From: Rhea pennata
Taxonomy: Eukaryota; Chordata; Aves; Rheiformes; Rheidae
Length of the DNA stretch: 64,000 bases
Assembly (NCBI RefSeq): GCF_028389875.1
Contig: NC_084664.1
Coordinates: forward strand, 119,481,966 to 119,545,965
Direction: 5' to 3'
In this document: piece after piece, positions 1 through 11,236 of the stretch
Layout: every line of letters starts with the position of its first letter
Numbering within the stretch: position 1 is the first letter of the stretch
The notes under the pieces: model-generated
Told to the model about the DNA's origin: nothing
Seen by the model: only the letters and a program-made list of their open reading frames with translations
Databases searched by the model: none
Program-made: the position numbers and the translations under genes

Positions 1-1486
1 TATTTGAGACAGAATACAGCACTGAGATCTGTTGTACTGTAGCGCTGAATGTGACCAGAGATGTATTCTTCTGGGTAAGATATATGCAGCCTACACTACA
101 AAATACGCTTTTCTTTTCCTTTTTTTTTTTTTTAAACTATGACAGTATAGGATATGAATACTGTGTGTTGGTCAAATATTTCAAAGATAAGGGAACTCAT
201 TTCTCTACTTTGGGAGCAAAAATAAAAAGATTAGATATTCAGAGATGCTTAATCCACAGGGATCCCTCTTTGTAAATCCATATGCTTGCCTGATATGATG
301 TTGACATCAAGGTCAGGTGTTTCCAAGTGTCGTGTGTATCCTCCTCGCCTGTCTAGATACACCCAGACAGAAGCAGCAAATACATATATTCATATTGCAA
401 TACATTGAATTTGTATGCCATATATTACTGTTTCAGTGCAGACACCTGAAGTTCTCTGAGAGAGGTTTTGTTTGTCTCCAGATTAGACTATACTTTGTCA
501 AAGAGAAGCAGAATCAAATTTACATTGAAAACTGTAAATTTTCCTTTGAAAATTAGTTGCACGGAAAACACGTAGGCACAATGAGAAGCAACTACCACTT
601 CAGCAGTTTGGGTCTGCCACAGAGGATGTTTTCGCAAGGTAGTCAAGCCCTTGAGTCCCGTAGGAGGGAGGATATTACAGTCCTTTATTACCAATTGCAA
701 AGAGAAGGGCCAAGGGAAGAGTGCAAAGAGACCTTCGTTCCACTGCTTTGGGCAACTGCGCATAGCGCAGCTATGCTTCATCCAACGGGAGAGTTGGGAA
801 GCTGTGGCCGGCAGTGCTTGAGGTTTTTCTTCACGTAGCCATAGCTTTACCCATTGCGTGAAAGCCAAGCCATATTTGGTCTTTTGGAGTTGTAATACCT
901 GCTACTTGGGCAAGGCAGAGCACCACCTCCTCTTCTGCAATGTACTGCTGATCAGGTTACATAGGAGGTGTAACTTTTCTCCTAGACCTTTACCCATTAA
1001 ATTGCCCATATCTGATAGTACCAGGCTTTGCCTTATTGGGTAATAGGGAAGATCTCACCATCCTCCTAGTATATATACTATAATGTACCTTCTCTAAGTG
1101 CTAGGCTTCTCATAAGTGAGATCACCTCTTAAGAAAGCTTTGAGAAATTGCCAGGAAAATTGGACAGCACAGCCCAAATTTTACTCTTCAGCCTACACCT
1201 AGCTGTGAAAAAAAATGAAAACAGCCTATGAATAATAGTTACTCACCCTCAAGGTACGGATGAGAAAAATTGCATAGGTAGCACAGCTTTGTTTCTGTTT
1301 CCTTATTGTACAAGTGTGGTTTTCTGTTCCCAGCCATGTCATCATTGGGTAGACATGATGAAACACATTTTAAGGTTGCATATGGTCACATAGCTGGCAC
1401 AGGTAAGCTCAGGAGCTCATTACTTGGGCAATACTAGACCAAGTATTACGAAGCAACACATGAATCTACATGTTTTTGTTTGTATG
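1..1486. other. Non-coding flank, no gene recognised
   Basis: AT-rich sequence with a T-run near 120-133. Open frames on both strands are short, overlap one another and resemble no family I know. No splice-site-bounded exon or repeat with recognisable ends was seen. Confidence 0.6.
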
Positions 1487-2446
1487 TCATAGAATCATAG
1501 AATCAGTAAGGTTGGAAGGGACCTCTGGAGATCATCTAGTCCAACCTCCCTGCTCAGCAGGGTCACCTAGAGCATGTTAGACAGGGTTGCATCCAGGAGG
1601 GCCTTGAATATCTCCAGAGAAGGAGACTCCACAACCTCCCTGGGCAACCTGTGCCAGTGCTCCATCACTCTCACAGTGAAGAAATTCCCCCTCATGGTCA
1701 GGCGGAACTTCCTGTGCTTCAATTTCTGCCCATTGCCTCTTGTCCTGTCACACGGGACAACTGAAAACAGTTTGTCCCCACCTCCTTGACGCCGTCCCTT
1801 CAGGTACTTGTACACACTGATAAGATCACCCCCTCAGTCTTCTCTTCCCCAGGCTAAAAAGGCCCAGCTCTCACAGCTGTTCTTCATAGGTCAGATGCTC
1901 TGATCATCTTTGTAGCCCTACACTGGACTCTCTCCAGTAGCTCCATGTCTCTTTTGCCCTGGGGTGCCCAGAACTGGACACAGATGAGGCCAGGGCTGAG
2001 TACTCTACTCAGGGCTGAGTAGAGGGGCAGGATCACCTCCCTCGACCTACTGGCGACACTCTTCCTAATGCACCCCAGGAGACCATTAGCCTTCTTGGCC
2101 ACAAGGGCACATTGCTGGCTCAGGGTCAATTTGTCATCCACCAGCACTGCCAGGTCCTTTGCAGAGCTGCTCTCCAGGTCAGCCCCCAGCCTGTACTGGT
2201 GCCTAGGGTTATTTCTCCCTAGTGCAGGACTCTGCACTTGCCCTTGTTGAACCTCAGGAGGTTCCTCTCCACCCAACTCTCCAGTCTACCCAGGTCTCTC
2301 TGAATGGCAGCACAGGCCCCTGGTGTGTCAGCCACTCCTCCCAGCTTGGTATCATCAGCAAACTTGCTGAGGATGCACTCCATCCCCTCATCCTGATGAA
2401 GTTGAACAGGATGGGACCCAGTACTGAGCCCTGGGGGACGCCACTA
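1487..2446 (-). mobile_element. CR1 LINE, 5'-truncated 3' portion
   Basis: The left edge reads as two tandem copies of the CR1 terminal octamer in reverse complement (TCATAGAATCATAGAATCA), followed by the conserved GGTTGGAAGGGACCTCTGGAGA-type 3' UTR. The element therefore lies on the minus strand with its 3' end at the left. Two minus-strand frames preserve the C-terminal part of the CR1 reverse transcriptase ORF. Positions 2276-1884 encode motifs such as [18 protein letters not shown] and [12 protein letters not shown]. Positions 1815-1567 encode FSVVPCDRTRGNGQKLKHRK and WHRLPREVVESPSLEIFK. The frames are separated by stops and at least one frameshift, so the copy is dead. The 5' limit is near the antisense of the SxLGPxLFN-type region (CTGAGCCCTGGGGGACGCC, about 2423-2442). 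A full CR1 is about 4.5 kb, so this is a typical 5'-truncated insertion. Confidence 0.93.
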
Positions 2447-5400
2447 TGTCAATATGCTCAAGATCTCCTGGACTATGAGCATTTCATTACCTCTGAGTTA
2501 AAAGAGCTGGGTATATTCTGGCTTTATCAGTGGGCTTTGTGCAACAGATCTCAGTTTTCAAGTTAAAACAAAGCTGTTTTACTCCCCAGTGCAGACTGCA
2601 TCTTAGGCTTTGGGATCTAAGGAGACTTTGTGATGAATCTGGACATCGTTGCTTAGGCTGTTAGGGACAGGCTGGCTCTTACTTGTACACATACAGTGTC
2701 TGGTCAGTTGGAGCCCTGATCAGAGCTGATGCCACAAAGTATTACTATAATGCAATTAACACACTGTCAACCTCAGCATATGTTCTGTACGCGCTCATCA
2801 GCATGTTCACAACAAGTTTAAAGGGAAATGCTTACACTGAGGGCAAAATTTACTGCTACAACATTGTGACAGCTCACTGGTTGATCCCTGCCCAAAATGG
2901 TGGGGGAGGAAGCACAAAAACCTGCAGTGAGCAGCTCCAGACTTCACATTTCAGAGGAAAATGACCTGATTTCCATCCCATGCCAGCTCAAAGACATCAG
3001 ATATAGCAGCTTGCATCTAATTTTGGAAGCTTTTAGAAATCCTCTTTATTTAGCAGCAGCATCTACCCTGAATAGTAATCATCCACACATCAGAATGAAA
3101 ATATTTTTATTTATCTTCAGAATTTGACAATCAGCATAGTCATAAAAATGTTAAGGAAGAGATTAGAATGATTACAAATTGTACATAGCTGTAGTTGGAG
3201 CATTGAAAACACCTTTGATCTGCATAAAGGGAAAACTCATTTTTGACAGATATCTCCTCATAGAGGAGACTTTCAGAAAGATAGTAATCTGGAATGGCTT
3301 TTTAGAAAACTCAGAAAATACAAAAACTTGCCCAAACTTCCAAAAATAAAACCAAACAAAAACAACTTCCTTGTCCTTTCTATGTAGTCTCAAGCAATAA
3401 GGACAGAAGGGCAAGGACTGATCAATCAAATGAATGGCAAATTGATTTAGAGTAAGTAACGATAAAAGAAATATTTCTAAAAACAATGAGTAATTACCTT
3501 ATGAAATTTAGAATCACAAACTAGACTTGTCAGTTGGATTTTAGAAGGGGTATCTACAGTTTTAGCATTAAAAATATATTTGTAATTGCATATCATAAAG
3601 AGAGTTACATTACTAAGAATATTATTTGATGACTGCAAAGATACAATGAGGAAAAAGATTAGGTTATAGTTATAACAATTGCACTACTTCTCCTTCCCAG
3701 GACATCACCAAGGAGAGTGCTACATATATAGAAATTTGGAGGACAGGGCCTGCTGCACGTGCTCTGCTAAGTGTTCTCCATGGTCCAGAGAATGGACCGG
3801 AGAGTTCGGGCATGCTCTCCCAGCCCCATGGTTTGTACTCTCCCTTCTGCACAGCCGCACACCTGTAACACGAGGCACTGGGAAGACCTCCCCTACACCC
3901 CGGTGCATTATACCTTGCCTATTACTGCAGGAAACAGGAGCTTCAGTCTCCCCGAGCTGAGGAGAGTATTGCACTTAGTGTCACCACTGCCTTGGAAAGT
4001 GCCCTAACCCCCTTCCCCGGTGTGAGGTGGGTAACAAATCCCTTCTCTGGTAGCTTTTGAGCGTAAGAGGCAGCGACTGCAGCTTTTTGTGCTGCACAAA
4101 TGCTGCTGTCAAGGTGTGTGAGGAACAGTCTGTCTACCAGATTGGGTCTCCCAAAGGACTTTGTCCGAGGATATCAAGGGCTTAGGTGTGAAATAGATGC
4201 CCAGGGTAGCACTGCTGAAGTTTAGCTTAACTTTTGCCAAAGTGCAGTAGACTCCTTACATCTGCATATAGCCAGTGACAATAGAGAGGCTCTCTAGGGT
4301 GTAATTCAAATATTATCTTCCATTTCTGACTCACTTTGAAGAAAGGACTTTCTCTTTCATGGACTGTAGAAAAAACCTAGCAAAATCCTTTTGAGGGCTA
4401 AAATTAGTCTTTACAATCATCCCATGCCCATTGCCAACACGGTAAGTCTGTCAAACATGTTAAGTACATGACTAGTGTTCAAAAGACCTTCTAAGAAAAT
4501 CTTTGCCTCTGGCATCTCAGGCAACTGTGCAGGATAGGCATGCATTTTGCTTTTCAACACCTGAAAAGCTTCATTGTATTTGGGTTTACGTCCTTTATTC
4601 TTTCTCTAGATCTGATCTCATGTAAGAGAAAATGTGACATTGAGTTACATTGCAGTTCCCTGAATTTTTCCTGCCACAGGATAGTTTCTGTTACTTTTTC
4701 TTGTTGCATGTGCATATATGGTACTTGATACTGAGCTAGCTTATGTAAGGGAAAGGAAAAATTAATCAACCACTTCTTAAATTTGCCATTTCCAGTAAAC
4801 ATTGTAAAATCACTTGAGAAGTGGATTTGCAAGACAAGTTGCTGTAAAGCCTCCATAGAAAAAGAGACCAAAAAAAAAAAAAAAAGTAAATTAGGAAGTC
4901 TGTGTATGAACTGTTTTGAGATGATAAATTAGCTATTTGCCCTTTTATAAGCTGGCCATTCTATTTTTACAATAAGGCAGGTCTTTGACTCCTGACTTTG
5001 TTTCATCTTGGACTCCTATGAGTAGAGGGAAAGAATTAATGATCTAACAACTTCAGTGATCACTTAGAGAGAACTTTGTGGAAGAACACAACCTAGACAA
5101 AACAGTTTTTCTAGGCTGCATATAGGCTAAGCAATTCTTATTTCTGTGACGATAAAGCAGAGAGCTCACATCAAAGATGCTTTGCAACCTATCCAGATGA
5201 ACAGATGTGTAGGAACAGAAGGACTTGTGTTAGGACTATTTTGGTATATAAACACAGTATCATGATCCATAAAAAGGGCTCTGAATAATTATGCCGTATG
5301 CACAACAGAAAACTAAACATGCCTTCGGCTTCAGTAACGAATAGAAGTGCAGTCAGTACCTGGTCCTGCTACCTGAGCTCTTCTTTCCAAATGGGAAGGG

Positions 5401-5854
5401 AATCCCATGAAGTTCTGCGATGACTGCTCTTAACTAGACTTCCTGCTACAGTCTACATAGCTGTCACATTCAGTATGAGAACTATATGCTATTTCCATTC
5501 TTCTACTTAGCTTTTCCATTTCTTGCTGCTGTCCCATAGGGGCAAAACAGTAAGATATTATTTTTTGCTGTCATTTTTATTTGTAAAAAAAAAATTTTTA
5601 AGTGCAATAAAGAAAGCGATACCAAAGCCATGTCATTCATCATGTAGGTAGGATTTCACTCAGAAAACTCAGGTTGTATGGTTTATCAGCTTGCTGAAAC
5701 TTAAGGTATTGGTTTTGAATTGTTTTGGTGTAAATGGAGCTGCTTGTAGGAATTTATATAAAAGAAATCTTGTCCATGCACTTTGTCTCCCCTTCAAACT
5801 GAACACCTTTAGAGTATGCTAGAAGAGCCATAAACTTTGAAGACCTCCTTTTGC
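2447..5854. other. Intergenic, no gene recognised
   Basis: AT-rich spacer with short A-runs (for example 4871-4885). No exon, RNA gene or clear mobile-element end could be supported. A moderately GC-rich patch at 3700-4030 has overlapping open frames on both strands, typical of chance. Confidence 0.55.
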
Positions 5855-5993
5855 GGGCAGGTTTAGCTCAGTTGGTTAGAGCATGGTGCTGCTAATGCCA
5901 AGATCATGGGTTCAATCCCTGTACGGGACTATGTTGAGGGTTGGACTAGACGACCTCCAGAGGTCCCTTCCAACCTTACCATTCTATCATTCT
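5855..5993 (+). mobile_element. tRNA-Ile-derived SINE with CR1-type tail (TguSINE1-like)
   Basis: Positions 5855-5930 closely follow a tRNA-Ile gene. The pol III A box (TAGCTCAGTTGG, about 5864-5875) and B box (GGTTCAATCCC, 5909-5919) are both intact, and the terminal TACGGG is retained. The anticodon region is altered (GCTGCTAATGCC where tRNA-Ile-AAT has GCTAATAACGCC) and the acceptor ends no longer match well, so this is a retroposon head, not a working tRNA. From 5941 the sequence becomes the 3' end of a CR1 LINE in sense orientation (TTGGACTAGACGACCTCCAG, then AGGTCCCTTCCAACCTTACC) and ends in CR1-like octamers ATTCTATCATTCT. A tRNA head fused to a LINE tail is the classic SINE plan, with the tail recruiting the CR1 reverse transcriptase. 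The design matches TguSINE1 as I recall it. Confidence 0.88.
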
Positions 5994-8900
5994 TTAGAGA
6001 AAACAGAGGAAAGTTTTATTATGACACATTCGATTTTTCATGAGGTTATTAAGCTATCTATAACTTTATTGTATTAAAGGAATGACTACTTTTAAAATAT
6101 ATACTTATGATATTTGTCATTTAACTATGACTTTTGCATCTGTATAATGCTTAAATCTCTACTAGCTGTTTTTAGATCAATTTTAAAATTGGCTTTACGA
6201 TGTACCTGTACTTATTAAACTTTCTAATCTACTATCTCAGTGAGAAGCCAAAGAAATTCCAGGCACCAGCATGAAAAAAAGCAAGAACTGGAAACGCTAT
6301 ATATGGTAAAGTAAGAAAAGGCAAATATTAACAAAGAATTTGATTTCCATATATTATTTGCCATATTTCTATCCTAAAGATACAACATCTAACACAATAA
6401 AAATAAGAGCCTTAGGGAAGTGAAAAGTGAAAGTCAGGAATAAAAGGGATGGAGGGATCAAAAGAAACAGAGAAGAAGCAATAAGTAGGTAAAGAGAGAA
6501 CACATTGCTCTCTCTCTTGCCTGTCCTCCAAACTTTCTGAAATATAGCTAGTATACAGTTTATGAAAGCTGTCTATGAAGGTCTTGGTATTTCCCAGGGT
6601 TTACTTCTATTAATTGAGTTCTCCCTTCACAAACATGTCTGCTACTTTCCTTTTCTAGCTGTTATGTCTTAATACAAACATTCTTTTCCTACGTTAGCAA
6701 GTTAGACTTGGCTCATCCAGTAAGGCCCAATGCAGCTATCGCCTTCCATATAATAGTAACTTTTGTTTGCAATATTGCCAGAGCAGGAATCTGCTTTAAA
6801 TAAAGTACAGTCTCTAAGCTCACATTAATTCTGCTTTCAAGTACAATTTTTGAAACTTAAAATAACAAGACACAATCAAAACATATGAGCACGTGGTAAT
6901 TTCTTCATCTTCACACCTCTAACTTATCCTTGGTACAGTCTTAATTTTGTAAAATCTTGAGAAGACCAACTCAATATAAAGATGATTTGTCATTAAATAA
7001 AAGATGATCAGAGAGCAAAGTCACACCTCTAACTGCTGTAGCCCAACATTTCTCAAAATATAGAATGATGCTGGGGAGGAAGGAGAGAAGCAGCAGCAGC
7101 CTGCTGGGAGCACAGCCTCTTGGCTGCTTGAAGCTACTACAGTAGGTCTTGGTAAACCACAAAGAAGTCTCAGAAGAGTGACCCAGACCTTCCAGAGGGA
7201 GAAGGTACAAGTGGATGAGATCAAATATTATTAGGAAGGAAAAAAGCTATTAAGCGAAAAGAAGGGGAAGGGAGCGGAGGTGCAGTTCAGAGAGAAATGG
7301 TTGTAAGCAAGCTGTCAGTCTGAAGAAAACTCCAAACTATGCAGTGGAAAAGCAAGGACCTTTCATCCAGGAAAACTGGCTGCACATTTTGTTGATGAGG
7401 TGGACAGCAAGACAGCAATTCTCAAACTATACAGAGGGTGTATGTGTGTATGGAGAGGGTACACATGCTTCGTTACATCATATTTCCTTCTTGGTCATTG
7501 ACAATTCATACAGTATAGCTGAGAAATTAGGAAAAGACAACAAAAATTAATGCAATCTTGTATATCTAACAGTGCAAATACTTGCAGACAGTTTTCCAAA
7601 ATGACTAGATGAAGCCTTTTGTGTGCTGACAAATCATAATATCCATTAGACTGCATCACTTCGGAAAAAATTGAAAGAATTAAAGCATCTTCCACTCCTC
7701 ACACGGGCTTTGCGTAGCATACTGCATTGCACTCAGTTTTTCCAGCAATACATAGCATGGAATTGCCCAAACTGAGATGAGGAACAGTATTTGCATTGGC
7801 ACCTATGAACCAGCTAATAGGTAAAACTCCCTGTGGAAATGTTCAGTAACATTGCTGTTCCTGCTTAAATCTTTGTTAAAGACGTCATCTTTTTCTAAAA
7901 TAACATTGCAGATATTTTCAAAAAAGGAGTTCCCTGACCATCTATTGGTATCTGAATAGCACTTTCATCTCTGTTAGGACTATCTTCTTTACACATTGAC
8001 AAAAATGTCTGCATCATTAGCTGTCTGTATGATAAACAAGTCTAAGATGACTGAATGACCACGTATTAAGGCTCTAGATATTTTAGCGTCATCATCTGCT
8101 ATTGGAAATCCTACTTGTCTTACGAGGCATGGTATTTGTATTCTGTTAATCCCCTTATTTTGGGGGGCTTGCTCCAGTTCCTTTTATATTTAGGCAAGTG
8201 CCCATGGTTTTTGTGGGGAAATCAAGATTTGTGGGTTAGAGAATAATAATGTGCAAAGTCAATGCTCATCCAGCCTGGCTTTGGGCTGTACAACTGACCT
8301 TAATACCCTGTATATCCACATAGCCTAGATTGTGCATGCCAGTAAAATGTCAGAACAGCAGGTCACTCGGCTTTGTTTCATTCAGTCACTCAGGAGCAGA
8401 AACTGATGCTGATGTATGAACAGCTCAGAGTAAAGTTATTTAACTACTCCTAAAGACCATCTTTAACATACTTGAAAAATACAGATGTACTTTTATCTAT
8501 ATGGTACAGAGAAAAAAAATCTACCTATTGACATAACATTTTTCTCAGGCAGAGAGCAATAATCGCAGGAGTATCTCCTTGCCTGTAAAGCTTGTTCATA
8601 TCACTTCAGGATCTAGTCAGTGTTGAGAATGCACCTCTTTAGCTTTTTTCCCTCTATCATTTTCTTTAGTACATATCTGAATACTAGACATTACCGTTTT
8701 TTCATGCAAAAAATATATGGGAGTTTTTCCATTGTAAATTGCAGCTTATAGCAGCACAAATGGCAAAGGGAGCATTAGTTGATACCTTGTCCACTGAATT
8801 GTCAGTCATCTCTCAGTGACTACATTATAGGCCCTTTGCTTAATCTAAGTAAAAATGTCTGGCATCTCTGACTTAACACGCCAATGCGTAGTAAAATCTC

Positions 8901-10778
8901 ACCCCATAGAAAGCCTGATATATGTCCTTTAGACTAAAGAAAAAAATCACTTTTCTTCAACAGTGGAGAGGATTTACTTTGGCTAAAAAAAGCTGAACTA
9001 GGAGCTTAATTTTTCACTCTTTTCTCTTCATAAACGTAAACCTTAATTTTGGACTGATATAAAGACTAAGAGAAATTTTACTAAAAACTGATCCTTTTTT
9101 AATCACTCTAGAAATATGATACTTAACCCTTGTTTTACTCTTTAACTGTTTGCAAATGGCTTACTATTGGGTTTAAGATGTATTTAAATGCTTCATCCTT
9201 AAATACAACTTTTGCAAAAATTGTCTGACACGACTGCTGCATAAACTGTTAAAGAAAATAAAACACAAAAACAAGGAAGTTATCTAACATCACTGATACA
9301 TTCTGTAAGAAGGCTTTTGAGCATACGAATATGCAATTAACTGGAGAATGAATGAGCAATTCTTCAGTGCTTTTCCATTGATCTATTCTCACCTTCTTTG
9401 TAAGGCTTCTTCAGGTAAGGATTCTTCAAAATCATGCTATACAATATTCTTTTAAACTAGAAGAAAAAAAAAAAGGATTCAAAACTCTCTTTTGAAAATC
9501 CTTTCTTCTCTTTGGTCCACTTTCTAAGATGCTCTTCTAGCTTCACAGGATTTGAAAATCTTTCAAAAAATTCGTATGTTCTCAGAACTCCTTCTACCAG
9601 AACAGAGCTCAGCGGCAGGTTCAGGAGCTCAGCATTCTGAGACCACTCCCCAAAGCTGGTAGGTTAATAAAAGGATAACAGACTGGTATCCATTCCAGAT
9701 TAAGTAATTCAAATACATTGCTCTCATTTCCAAATTTCATTGACGCATCTGCCCCAATCATCTTCTTTTCATCTATTTCTTCCAAACACACTGAAGAAAA
9801 GAGGCCATCACAAAATATCACAAAATCTTTAGCACATCTCTGCTTCTGCAACATTATCTTGACTTCATCATCCTGGTTAAGAAGTCAGCAAAGACTTGCC
9901 CTGACAGTGCTGCTACATAATATGATGTTGCCTTAAGACAGGGCATTTACAAATCTTAGCAAAAATAAAGTAAATCTAGTTTTAGAGACAAGATTTGTGT
10001 TCTAAATCTGCAGCAAAATTACCTTTGGAAACATAGGTATTATAATTTTATAAAAGTCAGACATCTGATTAACAATAGGTAGGACTAATACCTTTCAACT
10101 TAGGATTACATCTTTTGATTCTAGAAACTAGAACTTTAATTACTTTAAAACACCTAAGCAGTTGACACCTTCACCTGTAGAGATGAGAAGAGATCAGGCC
10201 TTCCACATCCAGAAAACTCTGCAATACAGATGAGATTCTTAAACACTTACTTTAATAAATAATAGGGTTGTATCTATAAACACAGCCATGTTCTTCCTTT
10301 GATCTTTACAGAATATTTAATGAAATTCCTCAAAACTAAGTGACAAAAATATTACAAAACTGAACTTCAAAGACCGTCATTTCCTCCAACTGTCAAAAAC
10401 ACTAACTTACCTTTCGAGATAAATTTTGCTACTTTTTTTACAGAATGAGTAGCTTTTATATGTGTTCACAGTCCCATTACCTTGTCACTTTAATTGCTGA
10501 GCTAAATTCACATTTATCAAATCTCACACTTCCTTGCAAACAGAGGAAGAAAAGGTAGATATTTAGCAGCAGACAAGCAGGATTATTATAAAATTTAAGC
10601 TGTATTTGCAGTTTGCTGCCTCACAACTGAAGTCAATGTTGAATATTTCAAAAATTTTCCTCAGGTATCTTCATTTAATTATTTTCAAATTATTACCACT
10701 CTAACAGCATATTGCATTCCACTGTACAGAGCATGTATTAGAAATAATGTCGAAAGAGATCTATCTTGATTTTTAACA
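5994..10778. other. Intergenic sequence downstream of MRPL53
   Basis: AT-rich, with no gene recognised. Short open frames (for example 6971-7224, 7344-7695 and 9621-9936) lie opposite one another on both strands and carry no family motif. No LINE or SINE ends were seen. Confidence 0.55.
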
Positions 10779-10784
10779 TTTATT
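10779..10784 (-). promoter_or_regulatory. Candidate MRPL53 polyadenylation signal (AATAAA)
   Basis: TTTATT on the plus strand reads AATAAA on the minus strand. It is the first canonical hexamer downstream of the MRPL53 stop codon (11109-11111) and would give a 3' UTR of about 340 nt. I found no AATAAA or ATTAAA between it and the stop. The sequence beyond is not strikingly GU-rich, so the call is tentative. Confidence 0.4.
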
Positions 10785-11108
10785 AATAACTAATGTCCAC
10801 TATTCATATTCATATGCAAATACATGTGATTTTAGTCCAATATGCAGATGACCAAGAAGCAGGTGGTTAGAAAGATGCACTTGTGGCATAAGCCATTTTG
10901 ACCTGCTACTTGTTAAAAGTTATGTGGCTCCACTGCATTTTCCTTGAGGAGAAGAGGCAAGAACATTTAAATGATTCATTCTGCTGCATGTTAAACTGGT
11001 CAGCACTTGGCCATCTTTCTCTTTCAGTTTTTGTCACATATGAGAAAAGCCTTCTATACAGCCTGCTGCTTTTGACACATGTAAATGTGAACACATTTGT
11101 TTGGTTCT

Positions 11109-11236
11109 TCATGGACTCTTCTTCTTGCTTTTCTGTTCTGCTTTAAGCTCTTTTGCATTACATCTGGAGCTCAATGCTGTTAACATTTCAACTGTTGTCA
11201 GGTTGGCTCCTTTCATTATCAGTCGCTCTCCGTCAG
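11109..11236 (-). CDS. MRPL53: MRPL53 coding exon 3 with stop
   Basis: The acceptor is TTCCCTTTACAG (AG is the complement of 11237-11238), preceded by a pyrimidine-rich tract. The exon encodes the end of A68 through P109, including [10 protein letters not shown], and stops at TGA (complement of 11109-11111). The lysine-rich tail precedes the stop. Confidence 0.94.

Noticed and set aside
1567-2276. Host protein genes on the minus strand
   Set aside because: The translations are C-terminal CR1 reverse transcriptase ORF and the 3' end carries CR1 octamers.
5855-5930. A functional tRNA-Ile gene
   Set aside because: The anticodon loop and acceptor stem are altered and the sequence runs straight into a CR1 tail, so it is the head of a SINE.
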